Origin: Rhodospirillales bacterium
Lineage (GTDB): Bacteria; Pseudomonadota; Alphaproteobacteria; Reyranellales; Reyranellaceae
NCBI GenBank assembly: GCA_016185145.1
Contig: JACPOB010000029.1
Coordinates: forward strand, 30,058-94,057
Direction of reading: 5' to 3'
DNA length: 64,000 nucleotides
The notes under the pieces are model-generated. The model did not search any database. It was given only the letters and a program-made list of their open reading frames with translations, and was not told where the DNA came from. Shown in pieces: positions 1 through 10,585 of the stretch. Each line of letters opens with the position of its first letter. Positions within the stretch are counted from its first letter, which is position 1. The position numbers and the translations under genes were made by a program.

Positions 1-546
1 CAACTTTGCCGTCTTGAGCCACTCCGCCTGCCCTTCCTCGCCCTCGACGCCGGTGGTCTCGAGCAGGCGGCAGACCATCATGTAGTAGCCGATGGTGAGC
101 GTGAGCTCGACCACCGCACCCGGCGTCAGGAACGCCTGGACCGCCTTCAGGGCCTTGTCCGACGCCTTGACGTTGCGCACGACGTCGTCGGTGTAGCGCA
201 GCACGGCCTTCTCGTTGTCGGCGAAGGCGGCAGCCTCGATCGTGGCGTCGCGCAGGGCCGCGATCTTCTCCTCGGCCACGCCGGCCTCGCGCGCGATGCG
301 CTCGTGCTGGAAGACCTCGTAGGCCGCGCGACTCAGCCGGCCGACGCGCAGGATGGCGAGCTCGCGCAACTGCGCATCGAGCTCGCAGCGATAGAGCAGC
401 GCGTTGCCCATGCGAACGAAGCCCTTCAGCCCGGCCTCGGAGTTCGCCAGCATGCGATAGATGTTGAGATGCGGCTTCAGCTTGTCGAGAAACTCAGCAT
501 GCTTGCCGGTGGCGTTTTCAACTTCGTAGTACGGAATGCGCGGCAT
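1..546 (-). CDS. Carboxymuconolactone decarboxylase family protein (3' end off window)
   Basis: The reading frame starts at ATG 546 and stays open to base 1, giving 182 residues with no stop in the window. The segment ELAILRVGRLSRAAYEVFQH followed by RIAREAGV is the helical core of the carboxymuconolactone decarboxylase/AhpD-like family. Members are small all-helical proteins that act as decarboxylases or peroxidase-linked thiol reductases. The YE..xH part of the signature is present, but the Cys often found just before it is Ser here and no CxxC is visible, so an AhpD-type redox role is unlikely. The visible length is close to a complete family member, so little is probably missing. The exact substrate is unknown. 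Confidence 0.8.
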   Translation of the reverse strand, partial: MPRIPYYEVENATGKHAEFLDKLKPHLNIYRMLANSEAGLKGFVRMGNALLYRCELDAQLRELAILRVGRLSRAAYEVFQHERIAREAGVAEEKIAALRDATIEAAAFADNEKAVLRYTDDVVRNVKASDKALKAVQAFLTPGAVVELTLTIGYYMMVCRLLETTGVEGEEGQAEWLKTAKL

Positions 547-566
547 CAAACTCCCCTTCCCTCATG

Positions 567-592
567 CTCCTCTCCTTCGCTAGGGGGAGAGG
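567..592. repeat. Short C/G-rich hairpin repeat (CTCTCC...GGAGAGG family)
   Basis: CTCCTCTCC and GGGGAGAGG arms face each other across a short loop. The same arms recur in the perfect hairpin at 3394-3441. This copy lies just upstream of the truncated CMD-family gene on the minus strand and downstream of the chrR-like gene, so it could also act as a 3' hairpin. Confidence 0.6.
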
Positions 593-613
593 AATAATGA
601 ACGGGGAAACCTG

Positions 614-1261
614 TCAGATCACTCCACGCCGTACCAGCGGATTAAGGAAGCGGCCGAACGGACCGGTCAGCACGATCGGCTTTTCAATGACGATCAGGGC
701 GATGCAAGGGTCACCGGGATCGGCGATCGGTTCATGCTGCTCTGGCCCCGGACCGACGGCGAAATCGCCAACTCCGTAGTTGCCGGTCGAATCGGTATAG
801 CCGCCTTGCAGGACGACGGTGAACTCTTCGCCGACATGACGATGCCTCGGCAGGCCGCGGCCGGGCTCGAGCTTGAGCAGCGACACGCGATGCTCGCCCG
901 GCAGGCTGAGGCGCATCTCCTCGAAGCCGCCGAACACGCGCCGCCAGCTCGCGTCCGGCCCGACATAGAGCGCAAGCGGCGCCGGCGCCCATTCGAAGCC
1001 GGGCCGCGGCGCGTAGGGCGCGGGCCTGGACTCGACGGCGACGCCATCGAGGCGCGCCAGCGTGCGCTGCAAAAGATCCTCGTCGAACGGCGCCTCACCC
1101 CCGCCTTCCATCAGCGCGCCACCCAGCACGCCCAGGCGCTCGACCGTGCTGCGGGCGACGGGATCGAGCGCCACATGCAGGGCCACGGCCAGCGCCGGGC
1201 CCGCGGCAAGCGTGCCGGCGGCATAGTCCAGCAGCAGCTCTTCGGGGGCCGGATGGCTCAT
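614..1261 (-). CDS. chrR: ChrR-like cupin anti-sigma factor lacking the zinc-finger cysteines
   Basis: This 215-residue protein has the two-domain layout of ChrR: an N-terminal anti-sigma helical domain (LLLDYAAGTL, residues 9-18) and a C-terminal cupin with HRHVGEE and a later His in EQHEP. ChrR binds an ECF sigma factor and releases it under singlet-oxygen stress. In the family, zinc in the anti-sigma domain is held by His, His, Cys, Cys. Here His3 and His29 are kept, but the two Cys positions read Asp33 and Ala36 (HVALDPVAR), so the structural zinc site looks broken. Cupin ligands look intact. Its ATG overlaps the TGA of the sigma gene (ATGA), which implies translational coupling. Family assignment is firm; the regulatory behaviour is inferred. 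Confidence 0.85.
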   Translation of the reverse strand: MSHPAPEELLLDYAAGTLAAGPALAVALHVALDPVARSTVERLGVLGGALMEGGGEAPFDEDLLQRTLARLDGVAVESRPAPYAPRPGFEWAPAPLALYVGPDASWRRVFGGFEEMRLSLPGEHRVSLLKLEPGRGLPRHRHVGEEFTVVLQGGYTDSTGNYGVGDFAVGPGPEQHEPIADPGDPCIALIVIEKPIVLTGPFGRFLNPLVRRGVI

Positions 1262-1815
1262 GACTCGTCCTTCTCCAACGCTTCCCGTAGCCGCCCGAGC
1301 GCCAGGCGAATGCGGGACTTCACTGTGCCCAAGGGCAGCTTCAGCTCCTCGGCGATGGCGGTATGGGTCTTGTCCTCGAAAAATGCCTTCTGGATCACCA
1401 CCAATTGATCGGCTGAGAGGCCGCCCAAAAGTTCCTTCACTCGCATATACGTTTGTCCGGCGAGCACGGATTTATCGACATCTGCCTCCTCGGGTGCAAA
1501 TACCGTCAGCCAGTCCTCGGTCTCGATCGCCGGCCGGCCGGTCCGCCGGGCGAGGTCGATCCGCTTGTTGCGAGCGATGGTGTAGATCCAGGTGGCGGCC
1601 GAGGCCCGCCCGCGATCGAAGCTCGCAGCCTTGCGCCACACCATTATCAGCGCTTCCTGGTCCACTTCCTGCGCGGTTTCCGCATCGGTGCCGCCGCGCA
1701 TGATGAAGGCCTTTATGCGCGGGGCGTAGTGGCGGAACAGGCTCGCGAAGGCCGCGCGATCCTGGCGGGCCGCAATGGCCTCGATCAGGTCGGCAGCCTC
1801 GTCGGGCGAAAGCAT
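1258..1815 (-). CDS. rpoE: ECF RNA polymerase sigma factor (RpoE/ECF11-like)
   Basis: This 185-residue protein has sigma region 2 (around residues 25-95, with the core-binding segment QEVDQEALIMVWRKA and a WIYTIARN promoter-melting helix) and region 4 (around residues 130-180, with the helix-turn-helix THTAIAEELKLPLGTVKSRI). Length and order are typical of group 4 sigma factors, and the ChrR-like partner overlapping its stop codon points to the ECF11 subgroup, which in Rhodobacter responds to singlet oxygen. A palindromic repeat fills the 127 bp between it and the upstream peptidase gene, so it may have its own promoter or be read through. No convincing -35/-10 of the ECF11 type was recognised. 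Confidence 0.9.
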   Translation of the reverse strand: MLSPDEAADLIEAIAARQDRAAFASLFRHYAPRIKAFIMRGGTDAETAQEVDQEALIMVWRKAASFDRGRASAATWIYTIARNKRIDLARRTGRPAIETEDWLTVFAPEEADVDKSVLAGQTYMRVKELLGGLSADQLVVIQKAFFEDKTHTAIAEELKLPLGTVKSRIRLALGRLREALEKDES

Positions 1816-1821
1816 CTTTAT

Positions 1822-1942
1822 CCGTCATCCCGAGCGGAGCCGCCCGAAGGGCGGCGAAGTCGAGGGACCTTCGTCTTCACAACGACGACCGCCAAGAGAA
1901 GGTCCCTCCACGCGGCCCTTCGGGCCTTGGTCGGGATGACGG
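1822..1942. repeat. Palindromic repeat, GTCATCCCGAGC family, two inward-facing halves
   Basis: The left half begins GTCATCCCGAGC and contains GAGGGACCTTC; the right half is its approximate reverse, GAAGGTCCCTC through TCGGGATGAC. Shorter hairpins (GCCGCCCGAAGGGCGGC) sit inside. The same family recurs at 15319, 16419, 17848 and 43496. It fills almost the whole gap between the M20 peptidase stop and the sigma factor start. Confidence 0.8.
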
Positions 1943-3340
1943 TCAGCGCGACGCCGGCGCATGCTCGCCGAGATCCCAGAAGATGCCGGTCATCAGTCGC
2001 AGCCCGTCGCGGGCCACCGGCGCCAGCAGGTGCTCGTCGGGAGCGTGCTGGGAGCAGGCAGCGTAGGAATGCGGCACCCAGACGGTCGGCATGCCGAGGA
2101 TGTCGGTGAAGACCTCGTTGGGCAGCGAGCCGCCGAGATTGGGCAGCATGTTGGGCTTCTGGCCGCCCGTCTTCTCGATCGAGGCGGCGGCGAACTTCGC
2201 CCACGGGTTCTCCGGGTCGAGGCGCGTCGCATTCATGATCACCTCGCGCGCCTGGTCGATCTCGATCATCCCGAAGCCGTGGCGCTCGAGATGGCGGCGC
2301 AACGCCGGGATGATGTCGTGCGGATCGGTGCCGACGACGAAGCGGAGCTGGCAATAGGCGATGGCGCTGGGCGGGATGGCATTGACCGGCCGGTCCGGAT
2401 TGCCGGTCTTGAAGGCCAGAACCTCGAAGCTGTTCCACCCAAACACGCGCTCGACCGGCGTCAGCGATTCCTCGCCCCAGTTGGGATCGATCTCGGGAGC
2501 GCCCTCTCCCGCATCGACATGGGCGTCGGCCAGCGCCGCGCGCACCGAGTTGGTGAGCGTCTTGGGCCGCCACTCCGGCACTTTGATCTGGCCGCGCCGG
2601 TCGGTGATGGTGGCGAGCGCATGCGCCAGGATGATGCCGGGGTTGCTGAGAAGCCCGCCCCAGTTGCCCGAGTGATGGCCGCCCTCGCGCATCGTGAGCT
2701 TGAGGTTGAAGTTCAACGTCCCGCGCGTGCCGCCGAAGATGGTCGGCCGGCGATGGTCGAGCCTGGGCCCGTCCGAACCGATCAATGCGTCGGCCTTCAG
2801 CGCCGCCTTGTTGGCCTTGCAGAAGTCGGCAAGGCCCGGCGAGCCCGTCTCCTCGCCGGTCTCGATCAGGATGGTCGAGTTGAAGCCAAGCGAGCCGCGC
2901 TCTTCGAGCACGCAGGCAAGGGCTGCAATGTTGATGGTGTGCTGTCCCTTGTTGTCGGCCGTGCCGCGGCCATACATGCGATCGCCCTCGATCACGATCT
3001 TCCAGGGCGACAGGCCCTTGCGCCACTGCTCCTCCTGGCCGCGGATCACATCGCCGTGGCCGTAGGTCAGGACGGTCGGCAAGGCCTGGTCCTCGACGCG
3101 GCGGGCGATCAGAAACGGGCCGTACTCGGCGCGCGGATTGGGCAGCACGGTGCAGTCGTAGCCCATCTTCTGCAGCGACTGGCTCATTTCGCCCGATACG
3201 TACTCCTGCAGGGCAGGCATGGAGTCCTTCTCCTGGCTGGTCGTCGGGATCGCCACCCGGCGCTGCAGCTCGGCGAGAAAGCCGCCGTCGTCGAAATACT
3301 TTTCCGCGCGCGCGATGGCGCCGTCACGTGTGCCGGTCAT
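1943..3340 (-). CDS. M20 family metallopeptidase (dipeptidase/deacylase type)
   Basis: With the ATG at 3340 the product is 465 residues. That ATG has AAGGAA placed well for a ribosome binding site, so it is preferred over the GTG at 3361. Metal and catalytic motifs of the M20 family are present: YGHGDV (metal His and catalytic Asp), GRGTADNKGQH (bridging Asp), and ETGEETGSPG (catalytic Glu pair), followed by a dimerisation domain with GGHHSGNWGG. M20 enzymes hydrolyse peptides, N-acyl or N-carbamoyl amino acids in the cytoplasm with two zinc ions. The substrate cannot be read from the sequence. It is transcribed away from the iron-type alcohol dehydrogenase gene, with a perfect hairpin between them. 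Confidence 0.88.
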   Translation of the reverse strand: MTGTRDGAIARAEKYFDDGGFLAELQRRVAIPTTSQEKDSMPALQEYVSGEMSQSLQKMGYDCTVLPNPRAEYGPFLIARRVEDQALPTVLTYGHGDVIRGQEEQWRKGLSPWKIVIEGDRMYGRGTADNKGQHTINIAALACVLEERGSLGFNSTILIETGEETGSPGLADFCKANKAALKADALIGSDGPRLDHRRPTIFGGTRGTLNFNLKLTMREGGHHSGNWGGLLSNPGIILAHALATITDRRGQIKVPEWRPKTLTNSVRAALADAHVDAGEGAPEIDPNWGEESLTPVERVFGWNSFEVLAFKTGNPDRPVNAIPPSAIAYCQLRFVVGTDPHDIIPALRRHLERHGFGMIEIDQAREVIMNATRLDPENPWAKFAAASIEKTGGQKPNMLPNLGGSLPNEVFTDILGMPTVWVPHSYAACSQHAPDEHLLAPVARDGLRLMTGIFWDLGEHAPASR

Positions 3341-3393
3341 GTCTTTTCCTTTCGCCGCCACGATAGCAAAATATCGCCATCAGGTGCCTCCCC

Positions 3394-3441
3394 CTCATTC
3401 GTGCTCCTCTCCCCCTAGCGGGGGAGAGGAGCACGAATGAG
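3394..3441. repeat. Perfect 22-bp-arm hairpin between divergent genes
   Basis: Arms of 22 bases (3394-3415 and 3420-3441) are exact reverse complements around a 4-base loop TAGC; each includes CTCATTCGTGCTCC or its complement and a run of C or G. It lies between the divergent starts of the M20 peptidase (3340) and the alcohol dehydrogenase (3472), so it is not simply a terminator. It shares its core with the hairpin at 567-592. Confidence 0.85.
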
Positions 3442-3471
3442 AGGGGAGGAACGAAAGTCAGGGAGCCAGCC

Positions 3472-4617
3472 ATGCTGACATCAGGTCGCATCGTTTTCAC
3501 CGACATGGAACAGGTCCATTTCGGCAAGCCGGCCGCCCAGTCGGTTGCCGACCTGGTGAAAGCCAACGGGTCCAGCCGCGTGTTCTTGATGGCGAGCGGC
3601 ACGCTCGATCGCGAGACCGACGAGGTCGAGAAGGTGCGCCGTGCGCTCGGCAACAAATGCGTCGGCACCTTCGCCCGGATGCCGGCGCATTCGCCGCGCT
3701 CGGCCGTGTTCGCCGCCGCCGAGCAGGCCCGCGAAGCCAGGGCCGACCTCATCGTCACCCTGGGCGGCGGCTCGATCACCGACGGCGCCAAGGCCGTACA
3801 GCTCTGCCTCGCCAACGACATCAAGAGCATCGAGGACATGGACCGCATTCGCGACGGGGTCGACGTGAAGGCTCCGGCGGTGCGCCAGGTCTCGATCCCG
3901 ACCACGCTCTCGGCCGGCGAGTTCTCCGGCATCGCCGGCGTCACCAACGAGGCGACCAGGGTGAAGGAGATGTTCCGCCATCCCCTCACCATTCCGCAGG
4001 CCGTGGTTCTCGATCCCGAAGTGACGCGCCACACGCCGATGTGGCTGTTCCTGTCGACCGGTATCCGCGCCGTCGATCACTGCGTCGAGAGCGTGTGCTC
4101 CAATGAATCGACGGAGTTCACCAACGCCTCGGCCCTGCACGGCCTGTCGCTTCTGGCGCGCGGCCTGCCCAAGGCGAAAGCCGATCCTTCGGACATGAAG
4201 GCGAGGCTCGATTGCCAGATCGGCTCATGGTTGTCGATGGGCGGGCTGGCGGCCGGCGTGCCGATGGGCGCCAGCCACGGCATCGGCTACGTGCTGGGCG
4301 CGGTGTTCGACGTGCCGCACGGCCACACCTCCTGCATCATGCTGCCGTCGGTGATGCGCTGGAACAAGTCGGTTAACGCCGACCGCCAGGCGTTGATCGC
4401 CAACGCCATGGGCCATCCCGGCAAGGACGCCGGCGACGTGCTCGATCAGCTCATCCGCGGCCTCGGCATGCCGCGCACTCTTTCCGAGGTGAAGATCGGC
4501 AAGGAGCATTTCGACCGCATCGCTGAGCAGGCCATGGGCACGCCATGGGTGCCACGCAATCCACGCAAGATCGACAGTCCGGTGCAGGTGAAGGAAATCC
4601 TGGAGCTGGCGGCCTAG
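3472..4617 (+). CDS. Iron-containing alcohol dehydrogenase / maleylacetate reductase-like
   Basis: This 381-residue protein has the layout of group III iron alcohol dehydrogenases: an N-terminal nucleotide-binding half with LGGGSITDGAKA (about residues 97-108) and a helical metal-binding half with DHCVES and HGIGYVLGAVFDVPHGH, which supply metal ligands. The length and the PTTLSAGEFSG segment resemble maleylacetate reductases and related dehydrogenases. The expected reaction is NAD(P)H-dependent reduction of a carbonyl, or the reverse, in the cytoplasm. GGGAG precedes the ATG by a suitable distance. The substrate is not determinable; no chlorocatechol-pathway genes are adjacent. Confidence 0.85.
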   Translation: MLTSGRIVFTDMEQVHFGKPAAQSVADLVKANGSSRVFLMASGTLDRETDEVEKVRRALGNKCVGTFARMPAHSPRSAVFAAAEQAREARADLIVTLGGGSITDGAKAVQLCLANDIKSIEDMDRIRDGVDVKAPAVRQVSIPTTLSAGEFSGIAGVTNEATRVKEMFRHPLTIPQAVVLDPEVTRHTPMWLFLSTGIRAVDHCVESVCSNESTEFTNASALHGLSLLARGLPKAKADPSDMKARLDCQIGSWLSMGGLAAGVPMGASHGIGYVLGAVFDVPHGHTSCIMLPSVMRWNKSVNADRQALIANAMGHPGKDAGDVLDQLIRGLGMPRTLSEVKIGKEHFDRIAEQAMGTPWVPRNPRKIDSPVQVKEILELAA

Positions 4618-5027
4618 GCCGCGGGCATCTCGGCTTCGCGCAGTCTGCGCAGCCCCTCCGGGTGCATTGAGGAGACCCTGCCCTCGGCCCGTTAGGTTCG
4701 GCGGCGAACCAAGGCGGTCAAGCCAATTGCACTGCCGGTTTTGCGCATGTCAGCTGGAGTGCAGGCCGTGTTCATCTGCGCGAGGCCGGCCAGACCCGGC
4801 ATCGGATTCAGCGTGCCTCCGAATGGTCACCACGGAGGCGCACGAGCGCTCGCTATTGTGGGCTCGGGTGTCGTGGAAGGAGCTACGTGCTCCATCTCAT
4901 TCGAACAAGATCGCGCGCTGCGTGGCCGCAACGAGCCGCGCAGATCCTCGGGGCGTCGAGGTGCTTTCGGCGCCCGCAATCGCGTTGGCCGGGAACAATC
5001 ATCAGAGGAAAAGCGGCAGGCGGCTAC
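4618..5027. other. About 410 bp without a recognised gene
   Basis: No frame here has convincing coding character on either strand; overlapping open frames exist but have Arg/Pro/Ser-rich shadow composition. No repeat family from elsewhere in the window is present. An in-frame upstream extension of the next small gene (ATG 4887) is possible but lacks supporting composition. Confidence 0.5.
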
Positions 5028-5384
5028 GTGCTGGCAGGCGTCATTGGCCTGGTCCCCGGCATGTGCCTTTTCACCGCCGTCCTTTCTTCTCCACGAGAAT
5101 CTTCGATGGCCATGTACGAACGGCCCAGCGCGTTCGTGCACGCTTGCGAAGCTGCCGGTGTCGAGATCTCCAGGCTGCGGCGCGTCACGTCCTTCATTGA
5201 CGATTGCTCGTTGCCCGTCGTGACGCCCATCTTCGGCGAGGAAGGGCGCGTGATCGTCCGCCGGAGGGTCGAGGGGGATGTCCGCGACGATGACGGCGGA
5301 CGTGTGACCTACTCCGTGAAGATGGACGGCCGCGGCATAGTGAAATGGCACGCGATCGAACTCAGGCTGGCCCCAGTCAACTGA
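5028..5384 (+). CDS. Hypothetical small protein with N-terminal hydrophobic segment
   Basis: The GTG at 5028 would give 118 residues that begin with a hydrophobic stretch (LAGVIGLVPGMCLFTAVL), consistent with a signal or membrane anchor. The remainder is hydrophilic and contains VEGDVRDDDGGRVTYSVKMDG, which resembles a small beta-rich domain. The open frame extends upstream to ATG 4887, and a further ATG at 5106 would remove the hydrophobic segment, so the start is uncertain. I do not recognise the family. It precedes two more unassigned genes on the same strand. Confidence 0.4.
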   Translation: MLAGVIGLVPGMCLFTAVLSSPRESSMAMYERPSAFVHACEAAGVEISRLRRVTSFIDDCSLPVVTPIFGEEGRVIVRRRVEGDVRDDDGGRVTYSVKMDGRGIVKWHAIELRLAPVN

Positions 5385-5565
5385 CGCTTGACGCATCCCT
5401 GTTGCCGACCACCCGACCCGCAACTCCGGTGTCGGCGCGGCGCTGAGTGCAGCCGGCCTGCATGGCCGGACGACGGCAGCACCGGGCGCAACGTCGGGCC
5501 TATCCCCTGACGCACTTGCCGGTTTTCCGACTCCGTTGGAGGATATCCCCGACGAGGCGGGGAGC

Positions 5566-5964
5566 ATGTTTGACATCGACGTCTGCGAGCCGCGCCGGGT
5601 CGTCCTGGTGCGTTTCCGCGGGCAGCTGACCGAAGCGGACTTCGTCGAGCTCGATCGGCTGGCCGCGGAGCTGCGCGGAGAGCGCGCATTCGACTGCATC
5701 TACGACATGACCGACATCGAGGAATTCGACCTCGCGACCTCGTTCGTCGCCCGGCGCGGCGACCTCCCGCAAACCTACAAGAACCACGAACGCATCTATG
5801 TCGTGTCGAACGCCGATCTGAAGCTCCTGGTCCGGCTGTACGCGGCCTATCAGGTCAACAAGGGATGGAAGGAGCCGGTGATCGTGGCGACCCTCGGCGA
5901 GGCCATGAGCAGACTCGGCGTCAGCCAGGCGGACTTCATGCGCCTGCCGTTGCCGAAGGGATAG
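5566..5964 (+). CDS. Hypothetical protein, possible STAS/SpoIIAA-like fold
   Basis: The ATG at 5566 is preceded by GGGGAG at good spacing and gives 132 residues; the in-frame TTG at 5536 is less likely. The protein starts MFDIDVCEPRRVVLVRFRGQ, continues with an alternating pattern of short strands and helices (LTEADFVELDRLAAEL, CIYDMTDIEEFDL) and has VSNADLKLLVRLYAAYQ. This resembles proteins of the STAS/SpoIIAA-like group in which a small alpha/beta domain binds a partner. The match is by pattern only. No kinase or anti-sigma gene adjoins it. Confidence 0.5.
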   Translation: MFDIDVCEPRRVVLVRFRGQLTEADFVELDRLAAELRGERAFDCIYDMTDIEEFDLATSFVARRGDLPQTYKNHERIYVVSNADLKLLVRLYAAYQVNKGWKEPVIVATLGEAMSRLGVSQADFMRLPLPKG

Positions 5965-6102
5965 TTCTGTTCATCGGGCAGGCGGTTCCGGCGCCGATAC
6001 AGCCAGCGCCAAGGTCTGTGCGCTTTCCCACTGCGCCCGCCCCGCCGACCGGCCAAAACTCGTGGAACTTCGTCAACCCGGCCCCAGGCTGAGGAGTATG
6101 AC

Positions 6103-6948
6103 ATGGCGCTCGTTGACGATCTCAAGGACTACATCGCCCGCAACAGCACGCCGACCACCGTCATCAAGGAAAAGCACAATGTCGTCATCGTCGGCGAGAC
6201 ACATGCCTTCCTGAAGTCGACCGAGTCGGAAATACGCACGAAGGCCGCCGTGCGGCTGCTGCTCGAGCTGCTCGCCGACGTGAACTACAAGTATTTCGCC
6301 AACGAGAGCTATCAGAACAAGGGCAAGATCCGCAGCGGCGTGGACGACTACCTGCGCACCAAGACGCTGCCGCCCGTATTCGATCCGAAGCAGACAGGCC
6401 TCGACGTCGAGGAGATCGGCAAACGCGTCCTGGTGCGCCGCTATCAACCGGTGCTGGACTTCATCCGGACAAATCCACGCTATATCCTGAACATGGGAAC
6501 GCTCATCGACGGCGAAGGCCGCGATGCGGCGCTGGCGCAGCACTTCCTCGACGAGTTCAAGGCGCGCGGCCTGCATCTCGGCGATGCCGGCGTGATGCTG
6601 CTCGGCTCCAATCACGCTTCCGCCACGTCGGATTTCGAATATTCGACGGTGCGTCAGATCCTGCAGAAAAGCAGCGTGAGCTGCGTGTCGGTAAAGGTGC
6701 TGACCGACTTCAAGAAAGGCGACACGCCCGACGACGCGGTATTCGAGCAGAACAACAAGCCCCTGAGCGACCTGACGGTCGGTGACATCATCCGATTGAC
6801 ATCGCTGGTCGACAAGACGCCGGTCACCATCGCGGTCAATCGCAGCTGGACGAACAGCAGGGCGAGCCCCTTCTGGCGCCTCACCTTCGGACAGAGCAAG
6901 GTTTCGGTGGCGGCGCAGTTCGAATACATCGTGTTGCAGAAGGCTTAG
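6103..6948 (+). CDS. Unassigned protein with GETH motif, possibly Tiki/EreA/ChaN superfamily
   Basis: This 281-residue protein has a good GAGGAG ribosome site before ATG 6103. Residues around 28-35 read VVIVGETH, an acidic residue follows in FANES, and LLGSNHAS lies near the middle. A GExH motif, a downstream Glu and a later His are the hallmark of the Tiki/TraB/erythromycin-esterase/ChaN superfamily, whose members are metal-dependent hydrolases or haem-binding lipoproteins. There is no signal peptide, which argues against ChaN. The C-terminal third (from about residue 225) is beta-rich and may be a separate domain. Assignment is tentative and based on motif spacing. Confidence 0.5.
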   Translation: MALVDDLKDYIARNSTPTTVIKEKHNVVIVGETHAFLKSTESEIRTKAAVRLLLELLADVNYKYFANESYQNKGKIRSGVDDYLRTKTLPPVFDPKQTGLDVEEIGKRVLVRRYQPVLDFIRTNPRYILNMGTLIDGEGRDAALAQHFLDEFKARGLHLGDAGVMLLGSNHASATSDFEYSTVRQILQKSSVSCVSVKVLTDFKKGDTPDDAVFEQNNKPLSDLTVGDIIRLTSLVDKTPVTIAVNRSWTNSRASPFWRLTFGQSKVSVAAQFEYIVLQKA

Positions 6949-6966
6949 GGCCTGGCGACTTTAGCT

Positions 6967-6992
6967 CGATTCCGTCGTCCCGACCGGAATCG
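6967..6992. terminator. Possible bidirectional terminator between convergent genes
   Basis: CGATTCCG (6967-6974) and CGGAATCG (6985-6992) form an exact 8-bp inverted repeat with a 10-base loop. It lies in the 66-bp gap between the convergent 3' ends at 6948 and 7015. There is no clear T-run, so intrinsic termination is only a guess. Confidence 0.45.
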
Positions 6993-7014
6993 ACTCAACT
7001 CATCACGCTCACAA

Positions 7015-8416
7015 CTAACGCTCGCGCAGCACCTCGTGCTGGTAGCGCAGCAGCGGCGATAGAAGATAGCTCAGGATCCGGCGCGAGCCGGTCTTGATCT
7101 CGACCGTCACCGCCATGCCGGGCGACAGGTTGACCAGGCGATCGTCGATCTGCATCTGGGTGCGATCGAGGGAGATGCGGGCGCTGTAGGTCAGTTCCTG
7201 CCCTTTGGGCTCGCTGCTGTCGGTTTGCGCCCCCTGCCCGCGATCGTCGGTGCGCTCCTGCTTGCGCTCGCGAATGATGGCGTCCTGCGAGACGCTCAGC
7301 ACCTCGCCGTGCAGCAGGCCGTAGCGCGTGAAATTGAACGTGTCGACCTTGATCTCGGCGGCCTGGCCGGGATGGACGAAGCCGATGTCGCGGTTCGGCA
7401 CCATGGCCTCGATCTCCAGCCGGCTGTCGGACGGCACGACGACCATCAGCGACTGGGCCGGGGTCACGACGCCGCCGACCGTGTGGATGGCAAGCTGCTG
7501 CACGACGCCGTCCACCGGAGCGGCCAGCCGCTGCAGGCGGGTCTTCTGCTCCGCCTTGATCAACTCCTGGGCCAGCCCGATCGCCTTCTGCTCGCTCTTG
7601 GCGAGCTCGTCGGAGAGGGCGCGCCGGAACTCCGCCACGGCCTGGCTGCGCGTCTCATGGATCGCCGCCACTGCCGCCGCTGCCTCCTGCAGATGGCTGC
7701 TCTGGATGCCGAGCTCCTTCTGGCGCTCGAGCAGGAGCTGCAGGGTCTCAAGATAGGCGATCCGTGACCCCAGGTCCTTCTCCATCAGCGTCCGGCGCAT
7801 GTCGACCCTTGGCTGGATGACCGGAATCACGGCCTCGAGCTTGTGGATGGTGGCCTGGATCGTCGCCTGCTCGGCCTCCTTCTGCGTCTGCTGGCGATCG
7901 AGCGCCGCCACCTTGGCGCGATGCTCGCCAACCTGATTGACGAGCAGCTGGCGCTGGACGCCGACCAGGGTCGCGGGCGCCTCCGCCGGCGGCACGAAGT
8001 CGACCAGCGGGTCCTCGCCGCCGGCCAGCGCCGCGCGCAGTCGCGCGATGTTGAGCTGCTCGGCCGAAAGGTCGCTTTGCAGGCGGTCGCGGTCCGCCGC
8101 GTTGGCGGTCGGGTCGAGCTCGACCAGGACCTCGCCCGCTTTGACCGTCTGCCCGTCCTGCACGAGGATCGCACGCACGACGCCGGTCTCGAACGGCTGG
8201 ATGACCTTGGTGCGGCCGCCGGGCATGATCTTGCCGGTCGCCGACGCCACGATGTCGATGGTGCCGTACCACGCCCAGGCCAGCGCCGCGGCGAACATCA
8301 GGATGAGCACCAAGCCGGTGGCGCGGCCGACCGGCGACGGCGGCGTTTCGACGATCTCGAGCGCGGCCGGCAGAAACGCAAGTTCCTCGCGCCGCCTCGG
8401 CTTGATCAATCGAAGG

Positions 8417-8430
<14 letters not shown>
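7015..8430 (-). CDS. HlyD-family type I secretion membrane fusion protein
   Basis: This 471-residue protein has one N-terminal membrane segment (about residues 38-60, VLILMFAAALAWAWYG), a biotinyl-lipoyl-like beta domain split around a long helical hairpin (about residues 150-310, rich in Gln, Glu and Ala), and a C-terminal beta-barrel region ending with LSPGMAVTVEIKTG, a typical HlyD/PrtE signature. The adaptor bridges the inner-membrane ABC exporter to an outer-membrane TolC channel. Its start overlaps the end of the exporter gene by 14 bp, so the two are co-transcribed. No TolC-like gene is in the window. Confidence 0.95.
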
Positions 8431-10552
<2,122 letters not shown>

Positions 10553-10585
10553 GGCGGCGGTCTCCGGGACCCGAGGCCTTTGTCG

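Noticed and set aside
1961..3418. 485-codon plus-strand frame over the M20 peptidase
   Set aside because: It lacks any family motif, is rich in Arg/Gly/Asp/His as shadows are, and the opposite strand has all M20 active-site motifs.
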